Assembly (NCBI RefSeq): GCF_001419745.1
Contig: NZ_LIRJ01000178.1
Location: 1 to 33,246 of the forward strand
DNA length: 33,246 nt
Reading direction: 5' to 3'
Source: Streptomyces silaceus
GTDB taxonomy: Bacteria; Actinomycetota; Actinomycetes; Streptomycetales; Streptomycetaceae
The notes below the pieces were generated by a model. That model saw only the letters and a program-made list of their open reading frames with translations, searched no databases and had not been told where the DNA came from. The position numbers and the translations under genes were made by a program. Below, piece by piece: positions 16,616-23,847 of this stretch (position 1 is its first letter; each line of letters begins with the position of its first letter).

Positions 16616-16756
16616 ATGCACAGCGACGACCAGCACCAGACCACCCATGAGCCCGTGCGCCGGCCCGACGCCGACGCCACCGGCTGGCAGACCCCCGAGT
16701 ACGCGATCGTCGACACCGCCCTCGAGGTCACCGCCTACCGCCTCGCCGACCGGTAG
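16616..16756 (+). CDS. pqqA: Pyrroloquinoline quinone precursor peptide PqqA
   Basis: This 46-residue peptide is the ribosomal precursor of PQQ. The conserved Glu-x3-Tyr that becomes the cofactor is Glu37 and Tyr41 in LEVTAYRLADR; W24-QTPEYAIVDT before it fits the PqqA core (W-x-x-P). The N-terminal leader is longer and more polar than in the 22-29-residue proteobacterial PqqA. PqqE makes the Glu-Tyr crosslink while PqqD holds the peptide. The ATG at 16616 is preceded by AGGAAAGG, and pqqB begins 10 bases after its stop. The gene is too short for many gene finders but its context makes it secure. Confidence 0.93.
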   Translation: MHSDDQHQTTHEPVRRPDADATGWQTPEYAIVDTALEVTAYRLADR

Positions 16757-16766
16757 ACCCGCCGCC

Positions 16767-17675
16767 ATGCAGCTGCAGGTGCTCGGCACCGCGGCGGGCG
16801 GCGGACTGCCCCAGTGGAACTGCGCGTGCCCCGGGTGCACCGGGGCACGCGCCCACCCGGAGCGCCGCCGCCGGCACGCCGCACTCGCCGTCCACGCGGG
16901 CGAGGACCGCTGGTACCTCGTCAACGCCACCCCCGACCTCGCCGACCAGATCGAGGCCACCCCGGCCCTGCACCCCGGCGCGGGCCCCGACGCGCGGCGC
17001 ACCCCGGTCGCCGGGGTCGTCCTCACCGACGCCGAACTCGACCACACCCTCGGCCTTGCCCGGCTGCGCGAGGCCCGCGACGGCGTCGAGGTCCTCGCGA
17101 CCGCGCCCGTGCGCGACGCCGTGCGCGAGGGGCTGCGGCTCGACACCGTCCTGGAGCCCTACACGCGCGTACGGTGGCGGGAACTGACACCCGGGCACGC
17201 CCTGCCGCTGGGCGCGGGCTCGCACATCCACGTCGACGCCCTGCCGGTTTCGGCCAAGCGCCCGCGCTACGCCGCGGGGACGGGCCCCGACGCGGACACC
17301 TGGTCCGTCGCCCTGCGCCTGACCGACTCCGCCACCGGCGCCACCGCCCTCTACGCCCCGTCCCTCGCCGCCTGGAGCGACGCCTTCGACGCGGCCGCCC
17401 GCGACGCCGACTGCGTCCTCGTCGACGGCACCTTCTGGGACGACGACGAACCGGTCCACGCCGGATTCACCGCCCGCACCGCCACCGCCATGGGACACCG
17501 CCCCATCGCGGGCCCCACCGGCACGGCCCACCGTCTGGCCGGGCTGCCCGGCCGGGTCCTCTACACCCACCTCAACAACACCAACCCCCTCGGCGACCCG
17601 CACGCCGAGCAGTACAAGCTCCTCGCGGAGTGGGGCATCGAGGTCGCCGCGGACGGGATGGTGATCGAGCTGTGA
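16767..17675 (+). CDS. pqqB: PQQ biosynthesis protein PqqB
   Basis: This 302-residue protein has the metallo-beta-lactamase-like fold of PqqB. The N-terminus MQLQVLGTAAGGGLPQWNCACPGC is diagnostic, with the Zn-binding Cys19, Cys21 and Cys24. Later family motifs are VVLTDAELDHTLGLARLRE, the VDGTFWDDDE segment and YTHLNNTNPL. PqqB is thought to hydroxylate the Tyr moiety of the crosslinked intermediate. It follows pqqA by 10 bp; its stop overlaps the pqqC GTG as GTGA. Length is usual for the family and all expected motifs are intact. Confidence 0.97.
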   Translation: MQLQVLGTAAGGGLPQWNCACPGCTGARAHPERRRRHAALAVHAGEDRWYLVNATPDLADQIEATPALHPGAGPDARRTPVAGVVLTDAELDHTLGLARLREARDGVEVLATAPVRDAVREGLRLDTVLEPYTRVRWRELTPGHALPLGAGSHIHVDALPVSAKRPRYAAGTGPDADTWSVALRLTDSATGATALYAPSLAAWSDAFDAAARDADCVLVDGTFWDDDEPVHAGFTARTATAMGHRPIAGPTGTAHRLAGLPGRVLYTHLNNTNPLGDPHAEQYKLLAEWGIEVAADGMVIEL

Positions 17676-18394
17676 CGACCACGGCCCCGGCGGCACCGGC
17701 GGACCCCTGGACCCCCGACGAGCTCACGGACCGGCTGCGCGCCGTCTCCGCCGAGCGCTACCACGACCGCCACCCCTTCAACGTACGCATGCATGAGGGT
17801 GCCCTCACTCGTGAGGAGGTGCGCCGCTGGATCGCCAACCGGTTCCACTACCAGCGGCACATCCCCGTCAAGGACGCCCTGATCCTCGCCAAGTTCGACG
17901 ACCCCGCGCTGCGCCGCTCCTGGCTGCGCAGGATCCGCGACCACGACGGCGAGCGGGACGGCGAGGGCGGCATCGAGCGTTGGCTGCGGCTCGGCGAGGC
18001 CGCCGGGCTGGAGAGGAGCCAACTCCGCGACTCCGCAAGGGTGTTGCCCGGCGTGCGGCTCGCCGTCGACGGCTACGTCAACTTCTGCCGGCTTCGGCCC
18101 GCGCTCGACGCCGTCGCCGCCTCGCTCACCGAACTGTCCGCGCCCGACCTGATGCGGACCAGGATCGCCGCGTTCGAGCGGCACTACCCGTGGCTCGACG
18201 CCGAGGGGCTCGGCTACTTCCGTACGCGCGTCGGGCAGGGCAGCCGCGACGGGCAGGAGGCGCTCGCCCTCGTCCGGTCCTGGGCGCGCACCCGTGCGGA
18301 ACAGGAGCGGGCCGTCGCCGCGCTCGCGTTCAAGTGCGATGTGCTCTGGTCGCTGCTCGACGCCGTCGACCGCGGACCCGGAGGTGCCGGATGA
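17672..18394 (+). CDS. pqqC: Pyrroloquinoline-quinone synthase PqqC
   Basis: This 240-residue, haem-oxygenase-fold enzyme carries out the final ring closure and eight-electron oxidation to PQQ using O2. Family motifs include RYHDRHPFNVRMHEG near residue 26, the helix RRWIANRFHYQRHIPVKDALILAK and the late segments AFERHYPWLD and GLGYFRTRVGQ. It is slightly shorter than or equal to proteobacterial PqqC. The GTG start at 17672 overlaps the pqqB stop by 4 bp, and the gene's stop overlaps the pqqD ATG (ATGA). It is not fused to PqqD, unlike the PqqCD fusions in some bacteria. Confidence 0.97.
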   Translation: MTTTAPAAPADPWTPDELTDRLRAVSAERYHDRHPFNVRMHEGALTREEVRRWIANRFHYQRHIPVKDALILAKFDDPALRRSWLRRIRDHDGERDGEGGIERWLRLGEAAGLERSQLRDSARVLPGVRLAVDGYVNFCRLRPALDAVAASLTELSAPDLMRTRIAAFERHYPWLDAEGLGYFRTRVGQGSRDGQEALALVRSWARTRAEQERAVAALAFKCDVLWSLLDAVDRGPGGAG

Positions 18395-18681
18395 GCGCCC
18401 ACGACACCGTGTGCGACGCCCCGTGCGGCGGCTGGCGGCCGGAGCTGGCCCGCTCGGTGCTGCTCCGGCATGACCGGGTGCGCGGCGTCGACCTGCTGGT
18501 GCTCCCCGAGCGGGTGGTCGTCCTGCGCGGCGCCGCCGGCTCCATCGTCGGCCTGTGCGACGGCGAGCTGGACGTCGCCGGCATCGTCGCCGAACTCCTG
18601 CGACGCCACCCCGATGCGCCCGTCGCCGAGGAAGTCCCGGCGTTTCTCCAGCAGTTGAGGTCTGAGGGGTGGCTGCGGTGA
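18391..18681 (+). CDS. pqqD: PqqA-binding chaperone PqqD
   Basis: The 96-residue protein is a RiPP recognition element. It has the PqqD pattern RPELARSVLLRHDRVRGVDLLVLPERVVVL, then GSIVGLCDGELDVAGIVAELL and a C-terminal helix EVPAFLQQLRSEGWL. PqqD binds the PqqA leader and presents it to the radical SAM enzyme PqqE. Its N-terminus contains two Cys (VCDAPCGG) that I do not recall as conserved. The ATG overlaps the pqqC stop and its TGA overlaps the chosen pqqE GTG, so the three are translationally coupled. Confidence 0.95.
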   Translation: MSAHDTVCDAPCGGWRPELARSVLLRHDRVRGVDLLVLPERVVVLRGAAGSIVGLCDGELDVAGIVAELLRRHPDAPVAEEVPAFLQQLRSEGWLR

Positions 18682-19796
18682 CCGGACCGCGGGGGATGGC
18701 GGCGCCCCCCGACCCGCCCTGGGCGCTCCTCGCCGAACTCACCCACGGCTGCCCCCTGCGCTGCGCCTACTGCTCCAACCCGCTGGAACTCACGGCACGG
18801 GCAGCTGAACTGACGACCAATCAATGGGCCGACGTCTTCGCGCAGGCCGCCGGCCTCGGCGTGGTGCAGACCCATCTGTCCGGCGGGGAACCCCTGCTGC
18901 GCCGCGACCTCGTCGACATCGTCGCGGCGGCCGACGGCGCGGGCATCCACACCCAGCTCGTGACCAGCGGCGTCGGCCTGCACGAGGAACGCCTCGCCCG
19001 GCTCGTCGGGGCCGGGCTGCGCAGCGTCCAGCTGTCCGTGCAGCACACCGACCCCGAGGCCGCCGAACGCATCGCGGGGGCACGGGCGTTCACCGCCAAG
19101 GAGCGGGCCGCGCGGATCATCGGCGAGGCCGGGCTGCCGCTCGGGCTCAACGCCGTCCTGCACCGCGGCAACCTCGACGCGCTCGACGGCCTCGTGGAGC
19201 TCGCCCTGTCCTGGGGCGCCGACCGCATCGAGCTGGCCCATGCCCAGTTCTACGGCTGGGCCCTGCGCAACCGCGACGCCCTGCTGCCCGACCGCGCCCA
19301 GGTCGCGCGGGCCCGCACGCGGGTCGAGCGGTGGCGGGAGCGGCTCGCGGGGCGCATGGAGCTGGTGTGGGTGGCGCCCGACTACGTCGACGGCGTCGCG
19401 AAACCCTGCATGGGCGGCTGGGGCGCCCTCTCGCTGACCGTCACCCCCGACGGCACCGTGCTGCCGTGCCCCGCCGCGGCCGACCTGCTCGGAACGGCCG
19501 CGGCCCGGGTCACCGAGCACGAACTGGCCTGGATCTGGCGGGAGTCCGACGCGTTCAACCGTCATCGCGGCGAGGCGTGGATGCGTGATCCCTGCCGGAG
19601 CTGCGAGCTGCGCACCGTCGACTTCGGCGGCTGCCGCTGCCAGGCGTACGCCCTGACCGGCGACGCCACCCGCACCGATCCCGCCTGCCACCGCTCCCCG
19701 GACCACGGCGTGGTCCGCGCGCTGGTGGACGACGTACGCGACCCCGCGAAGGCCCCGCCCCGCTACGCGTACCGCACGCACACCGCCCTCCCGTAA
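18678..19796 (+). CDS. pqqE: PqqA peptide cyclase PqqE (radical SAM)
   Basis: This 372-residue radical SAM/SPASM enzyme forms the carbon-carbon bond between Glu37 and Tyr41 of PqqA. The [4Fe-4S] motif is Cys25, Cys29, Cys32 in HGCPLRCAYCSNP. SPASM-domain cysteines occur in AKPCMGGWG, LPCPAA, DPCRSCELR, GGCRC and TDPAC. The start is the GTG at 18678, which overlaps the pqqD stop and has GAGGGG at good spacing; a GTG at 18669 would be only just downstream of that site. It is the last pqq gene. No pqqF or pqqG protease follows, so leader removal must use a protease encoded elsewhere. Confidence 0.96.
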   Translation: MTGPRGMAAPPDPPWALLAELTHGCPLRCAYCSNPLELTARAAELTTNQWADVFAQAAGLGVVQTHLSGGEPLLRRDLVDIVAAADGAGIHTQLVTSGVGLHEERLARLVGAGLRSVQLSVQHTDPEAAERIAGARAFTAKERAARIIGEAGLPLGLNAVLHRGNLDALDGLVELALSWGADRIELAHAQFYGWALRNRDALLPDRAQVARARTRVERWRERLAGRMELVWVAPDYVDGVAKPCMGGWGALSLTVTPDGTVLPCPAAADLLGTAAARVTEHELAWIWRESDAFNRHRGEAWMRDPCRSCELRTVDFGGCRCQAYALTGDATRTDPACHRSPDHGVVRALVDDVRDPAKAPPRYAYRTHTALP

Positions 19797-19812
19797 GTCC
19801 CCTGACCCGCAC

Positions 19813-19826
19813 GGGCCTTGGGGCCC
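19813..19826 (+). terminator. Weak stem-loop after pqqE
   Basis: GGGCC-TTGG-GGCCC begins 16 bases after the pqqE stop. The stem is only 5 bp, so termination may be partial and allow read-through into the chitinase gene. Confidence 0.4.
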
Positions 19827-19840
19827 TTGCGTCCATCGAC

Positions 19841-19861
19841 TGTCAGGAAACCTTCCTGACA
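19841..19861 (+). promoter_or_regulatory. Perfect 9-bp inverted repeat just upstream of the chitinase gene
   Basis: TGTCAGGAA (19841-19849), spacer ACC, TTCCTGACA (19853-19861) form an exact 21-bp dyad that ends 5 bases before the AGAGAGGTG ribosome site of the chitinase gene. It is less GC-rich than the local terminators and lacks a T-tract, so an operator or translation-controlling hairpin fits better than a terminator. It does not match the known DasR site. Confidence 0.65.
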
Positions 19862-19881
19862 TTGCAGAGAGGTGAGCCCAC

Positions 19882-20901
19882 GTGATGTCCCGCACCCCCC
19901 GCAGAAAGACCGTCGCCCTGGCCGCCGTCGGCGCCCTGACCGGCGCTGCGGCGCTGACCCTGGCCGGTCAGCCGGCCGCGCAGGCCACGCCGACGCCCGC
20001 CGTGAAGGCGTCCGGCACCCTTCACGCGGCGCCCTACGAGTACCTCGGCTGGGGCAACCCGCAAAAGCCCACGGACGTGATGGCCGCGACCGGCGTCAAG
20101 TGGTTCACGCTCGCCTTCGTCCTGTCCGACGGCGGCTGCAACCCGGCCTGGGACGGCAGCCGTCCGCTGAAGGGCGGCTCCGACGAGGCCGCCATCAAGT
20201 CCATCCGCGGCGCGGGCGGCGACATCGTCGTCTCCGTCGGCGGCTGGAGCGGCGCCAAGCTCGGCGAGAAGTGCGGCAGCGCCACCGCGCTCGCGGGCGC
20301 GTATCAAAAGGTCATCGACGCCTACAAGTTGAAGGCGTTCGACATCGACATCGAGAACACCGAGTTCGGCAACGCCACCGTGCGCCAGCGCGTCGTCGAC
20401 GCCCTCAAGATCGTCAAGACGAAGAACCCGGGTCTCGTCACCTATGTGACCCTGGGCACGACCCCGCAGGGTCCGGACGCCACCGGCAAGGACCTCATCA
20501 AGCGGGGCGCCGCCGCGGGGCTCGCCAACGACGCCTGGGTGATCATGCCGTTCGACTTCGGCGGGCACACCGGCACCATGGGCGACGCCTCCGTCAGCGC
20601 CATGGAAGGCCTCAAGAGCACGGTCAAGAGCGCCTACGGCTACAGCGACGCCGACGCGTACAAGCACATCGGCATCTCCTCCATGAACGGCAAGACCGAC
20701 GTGGCGGGCGAGACGGTCACCACGGCCGACTTCAAGAAGATCCTCGCGTACGCCAAGGAGCACCACATCGCGCGCTTCGCCTACTGGGCCGTCAACCGCG
20801 ACCGCGCCTGCGGCTCGGGCGGCGACGCCGGGGACTCCTGCAGCGGCGTCGCGCAGGCCCCGTACGACTTCACCAAGATCGTCGCCCAGTACGGAGGCTG
20901 A
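19882..20901 (+). CDS. Secreted glycoside hydrolase family 18 chitinase
   Basis: The 339-residue protein starts at the GTG at 19882 (GAGAGG nine bases upstream; the ATG at 19885 is an alternative). Residues 1-35 are a signal peptide with RRK and a hydrophobic Ala/Leu core ending near AQA. The mature part is a GH18 TIM barrel with VVSVGGWSG (about 116-124) and the catalytic stretch KAFDIDIE, where Asp154, Asp156 and the acid Glu158 are kept while the first Asp of DxxDxDxE is Lys151. Late Cys residues may form disulfides. No carbohydrate-binding module is present. It should hydrolyse chitin or chito-oligosaccharides outside the cell. Its 3' end carries the GGAGG for the next gene. Confidence 0.9.
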   Translation: MMSRTPRRKTVALAAVGALTGAAALTLAGQPAAQATPTPAVKASGTLHAAPYEYLGWGNPQKPTDVMAATGVKWFTLAFVLSDGGCNPAWDGSRPLKGGSDEAAIKSIRGAGGDIVVSVGGWSGAKLGEKCGSATALAGAYQKVIDAYKLKAFDIDIENTEFGNATVRQRVVDALKIVKTKNPGLVTYVTLGTTPQGPDATGKDLIKRGAAAGLANDAWVIMPFDFGGHTGTMGDASVSAMEGLKSTVKSAYGYSDADAYKHIGISSMNGKTDVAGETVTTADFKKILAYAKEHHIARFAYWAVNRDRACGSGGDAGDSCSGVAQAPYDFTKIVAQYGG

Positions 20902-20902
20902 G

Positions 20903-22024
20903 ATGAGTCACCGCAGGCAGACCAAGAAGAGGGCGGTGCTCGTGGCGGCGGGCGCCGCGGTGGCGGCCGGCGCGCTGGCCGTCGGCGCCGTCCCGGCCGC
21001 GACGGCGAGACCGGCGCCGGCCGCCCCGGCCGCCGCGGCCGGCGAGCCGGGAGCTCCCGAGACCCTCTCCACCGGCTGGACCATCCCCTGGGGCACCTCC
21101 TGGCTGCCCGACGGATCGGGCGCGCTGGTCACCGAGCGCGACGACTTCCGGGTGTGGCGGGTCTCCAAGGACGGCAAGGACAAGAAGCAGCTCGGCACCG
21201 TCCCCGAGTCGCAGACCACCGGCGGCGAGGGCGGCCTCATGGGCGTCGCCGTCGACCCGGACTGGGCCACCAACCACTACGTGTACGTGATGCACACCTC
21301 GTCCGAGGGCAATCGCGTCGCCCGCATGACGTACGACGGCACGGCGCTCACCGGCTACGAACCGCTGCTGAAGGGGATCAAGAAGAACAAGTACCACAAC
21401 GGCGGACGCCTGGCCTTCGGCCCCGACGGCTACCTCTACGCCACCACCGGCGACGCCCAGGACAAGCCGCTCGCCCAGGACAAGAACTCCCTCAACGGCA
21501 AGATCCTGCGGATGACGAGGGACGGCGAACCGGCCCCCGGCAACCCCTTCGGCAACTACGCCTACAGCCTCGGCCACCGCAACCCCCAGGGCATCGCCTT
21601 CGACAGCCGGGGAAGGCTCTGGGAGGCGGAGCTGGGCGACGCCAAGAAGGACGAGCTGAACCTCATCAAGCCGGGCGGGAACTACGGCTGGCCCACCTGC
21701 GAGGGCGAGTGCACGGTCGCCGGCATGACCAACCCCAAGAAGACCTGGGGCGTGGCCGAGGCCTCTCCGAGCGGCGTCGCGATCGTCGACGGCGCCGTCT
21801 ACATGGCGGCGCTGAAGGGCAAACGCCTGTGGCGCATACCGATCGACGCCGACAACGAGGACGTCGGCACCGCGAAGGCCTACTACGTCGGTGAGTACGG
21901 CCGCCTGCGCGCGGTCACCGCCGTGCCCGGCGCCGAGGAACTGTGGCTGTCCACCACCAACGCCGACGCCAACGGCGGCCAGGCCGACGGCTCCGACAAG
22001 ATCTTCCGTGTGCCGATCGGCTAG
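20903..22024 (+). CDS. Secreted soluble PQQ-dependent sugar dehydrogenase (GSDH family)
   Basis: The 373-residue protein has a signal peptide (basic start, Ala/Val core to about residue 34), an Ala/Pro-rich linker to about 50, and a six-bladed beta-propeller of the soluble aldose/glucose dehydrogenase family. Active-site elements match: His165 in YHNGGRLAFGPDG (general base region), Asp184 in YATTGD, Arg226 in LGHRNPQGIAFD, the Ca/PQQ-site segment DELNLIKPGGNYGWP and ALKGKRLWRI. Such enzymes bind PQQ and Ca2+ and oxidise aldoses at C1; related CAZy AA12 enzymes act on pyranoses. The ATG is one base after the chitinase stop, with GGAGG inside the chitinase. There is no haem domain. The substrate is unproven. 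Confidence 0.88.
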   Translation: MSHRRQTKKRAVLVAAGAAVAAGALAVGAVPAATARPAPAAPAAAAGEPGAPETLSTGWTIPWGTSWLPDGSGALVTERDDFRVWRVSKDGKDKKQLGTVPESQTTGGEGGLMGVAVDPDWATNHYVYVMHTSSEGNRVARMTYDGTALTGYEPLLKGIKKNKYHNGGRLAFGPDGYLYATTGDAQDKPLAQDKNSLNGKILRMTRDGEPAPGNPFGNYAYSLGHRNPQGIAFDSRGRLWEAELGDAKKDELNLIKPGGNYGWPTCEGECTVAGMTNPKKTWGVAEASPSGVAIVDGAVYMAALKGKRLWRIPIDADNEDVGTAKAYYVGEYGRLRAVTAVPGAEELWLSTTNADANGGQADGSDKIFRVPIG

Positions 22025-22812
22025 CCGGTGGTGCCGCTCGTGCCGAGGTAGGCGTCCCGCACCCGCGGATCGGCGCGTACCTCGGCCGCCGTGCCCTGGG
22101 CGAGGACCCGGCCCAGGTCGAGGACGACGACGCGGGCGCACAGCTCCATGACGAAGGCGACGTTGTGCTCGACGAGCAGCACCGCGCAGCCCTCCTCGTC
22201 CGCCAGATGACGGATGACGGCCGACAGGTACCGGTGTTCGTCGGCCGTCATCCCGGACGCCGGCTCGTCCAGGAGCAGCACCCGGGGCGGGTCCGCGACC
22301 GCGCGCGCCAGCTCCACCATGCGGGCCAGGCCCGTCGACAGCGCGCCCGCGTACTGCCCGGCGAGCGCGTCCAGGCCGCACTCGCGCAGCACGGCGGCGG
22401 CCCGTGCGCGCCGCTCCGCCTCTGGTGCGCGCCGGGTGGGCGCGGCCAGCAGGTCGGCCGCGAACCCGCCGCCCCCGCCCCGCCATTCCTGCGCGACCAC
22501 GAGGTTGTCGGCGACGGTCAACTGGCCGAAGAGCTGCTGCCGTTGGAAGGTGCGGCGCATGCCGTGGCGGGCGCGCCACACGGGGGAGCGGCGCGTGACG
22601 TCGGCCCCGTCGAGCAGCACCCGGCCCGCGTCGGGCCCGCGGATGCCCGACAGGACGTCGAACAAGGTCGTCTTTCCCGCACCGTTGGGCCCGATGAGCC
22701 CGCACACCTCACCGGCGCGGACGGTCAGGTCCACGCCGTCGAGGGCCCGGACCCCGCCGAAGCGGACGCCGACGCCCGCGGCCTCCAGGACGCACTCCCG
22801 CTGTTCGCTCAC
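22021..22812 (-). CDS. livG: Branched-chain amino acid-type ABC transporter ATPase (LivG)
   Basis: The 263-residue ATPase has Walker A (GPNGAGKTT), the LivG-typical RRTFQRQQLFGQLTVADNLVVA, a signature with LSTGLARMVELAR, Walker B VLLLDEPASGM and the switch His in LLVEHNVAFVM. The GTG at 22812 overlaps the livF stop (GTGA). It should energise uptake of amino acids or amides with LivF, LivH, LivM and LivK, but the permeases are missing and livF and livK are broken, so it is probably non-functional as a system or works with other permeases. Its stop codon shares CTAG with the convergent dehydrogenase gene. Confidence 0.9.
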   Translation of the reverse strand: MSEQRECVLEAAGVGVRFGGVRALDGVDLTVRAGEVCGLIGPNGAGKTTLFDVLSGIRGPDAGRVLLDGADVTRRSPVWRARHGMRRTFQRQQLFGQLTVADNLVVAQEWRGGGGGFAADLLAAPTRRAPEAERRARAAAVLRECGLDALAGQYAGALSTGLARMVELARAVADPPRVLLLDEPASGMTADEHRYLSAVIRHLADEEGCAVLLVEHNVAFVMELCARVVVLDLGRVLAQGTAAEVRADPRVRDAYLGTSGTTG

Positions 22813-23261
22813 GACCGCCCCGCTCCCTTCGTCGTCGGCTCCCCGTCGCCCGCGGCCATGCCCAGGTACGCCTCCGTGAGCCGGTCCGCGCGCACCTCGG
22901 AGCGGGGGCCGCACCAGGAGACGCGGCCCTGCGCCAGATACGCCACGGTGTCGGCGACCCCGAGGATCTCGGCGGCCTTCTCCTCCACCAGGAGCAGCCC
23001 CGTGCCCGCCTCGCGGAGTTCGACCAGGAGCCGGAACACGTCGTCGACCACGCGCGGCGCGAGGCCCAGCGAGGGCTCGTCGGCGATCAGCACCTTCGGC
23101 GGGCGCTGCAACAGCGGTGCGAGGGCGAGCAGTTGCTGCTCGCCGCCCGAGAGGGAACCCGCCGCCACCCTGCGCCGGGCGGCGAGGCCCGCGAACCGCT
23201 CGTACACGGCGTCGCGGCCGGCGACGTACACATGGCCGCGGGCGGGTGCGAGCAGCCCCGC
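22809..23261 (-). pseudogene. livF: LivF-type ATPase, N-terminal half lost
   Basis: The C-terminal half of a LivF ATPase is intact: GLLAPARGHVYVAGRD, signature SLSGGEQQLLALAPLL, Walker B KVLIADEPSLGLAP and LLVEEKAAEILGVAD. Walker A and everything before it, about 90 residues, are missing. The only start available is a GTG at 23231 inside the fold. In-frame similarity ends near 23255-23261, where phage-like DNA begins, and a stop occurs at 23280-23282. Without Walker A the product cannot bind ATP normally. The break is a junction with foreign DNA. Confidence 0.82.
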
Positions 23262-23281
23262 GTCAAGGGAGTGGTGAGCTC

Positions 23282-23653
23282 ATGACGGTGGACACCTGGG
23301 TACAGGCCGCCCCGGCCCTCGTCTGCGCCGGAGGCGGCGCGGTCGCTGCCCGCTCCGCCCGGCGCACGAAGCGTCAGGAGAACCGCGATGACTTCCTCGC
23401 TGTCACGGAGCAGCAGGGCAAGGCGATCGAACGTCTGGAGAAGCGCATCCAGCACCAGGAGACCGAGGCAGAGAAGCAGCGGGAACGCATTTCCGACCAG
23501 GGCGAAGCGATCGGCTGGCTGCTCTTCCGGGTGCGCAGCCTGGTCACGCACATCAGGAAGCAGGGCACGGAGCCCCCCGGCCGCAGAGCCGATGTCGGAG
23601 CGGGCCGCCCGGTATATCCGTCACATCGACGCCTGAGGAACCCTCATGCCTGA
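23282..23653 (+). CDS. Phage-like membrane-anchored coiled-coil protein, probable C-terminal frameshift
   Basis: The 123-residue reading frame begins with a hydrophobic segment (about 8-25), a basic patch ARRTKRQENRDDF and a heptad-rich coiled coil (about 36-78, EQQGKAIERLEKRIQHQE) followed by WLLFRVRSLVTHIRKQG. This layout is typical of small proteins near the lysis and tail genes of actinophages. The last 25 residues look unnatural. Removing one base from the C6 run at about 23573-23578 restores an ending SERAARYIRHIDA with a stop at 23634-23636 and normal spacing to the next gene. It may thus be a decayed gene, an assembly error or a true frameshift site. Confidence 0.65.
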   Translation: MTVDTWVQAAPALVCAGGGAVAARSARRTKRQENRDDFLAVTEQQGKAIERLEKRIQHQETEAEKQRERISDQGEAIGWLLFRVRSLVTHIRKQGTEPPGRRADVGAGRPVYPSHRRLRNPHA

Positions 23654-23801
23654 ACCGCGCCCTATGGACCGTCGCGTCGACGAATCGGCCGGCGACATAC
23701 CGAGCCTCGTCCGACTCGGCCTCGCCGACCCGCCACCCGAACCCAGCTATGAGGGACTGTTCCTGGAACCGGACGTACTGCCGGAAGAGCTGACGGAGTA
23801 G
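23646..23801 (+). CDS. Small acidic protein (51 aa), unknown function
   Basis: This ORF has an ATG at 23646, GAGGAACC upstream and a stop at 23799-23801. The product is acidic and Pro-rich, ending LEPDVLPEELTE, with no recognisable motif. Gene spacing, the following terminator and phage-like surroundings support it being real. It overlaps the annotated end of the coiled-coil gene but not the frameshift-corrected version. Confidence 0.6.
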   Translation: MPEPRPMDRRVDESAGDIPSLVRLGLADPPPEPSYEGLFLEPDVLPEELTE

Positions 23802-23806
23802 CTGAC

Positions 23807-23827
23807 GCCCCTGCCTCGTGCAGGGGC
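23807..23827. terminator. Bidirectional terminator hairpin
   Basis: GCCCCTGC-CTCGT-GCAGGGGC is a perfect 8-bp stem with a 5-nt loop placed between the convergent 51-residue ORF (stop 23801) and the lipoprotein gene (stop 23848). It could end transcription from both sides. Confidence 0.8.
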
Positions 23828-23847
23828 GGGGGCGTTTCGGCGTTCAG

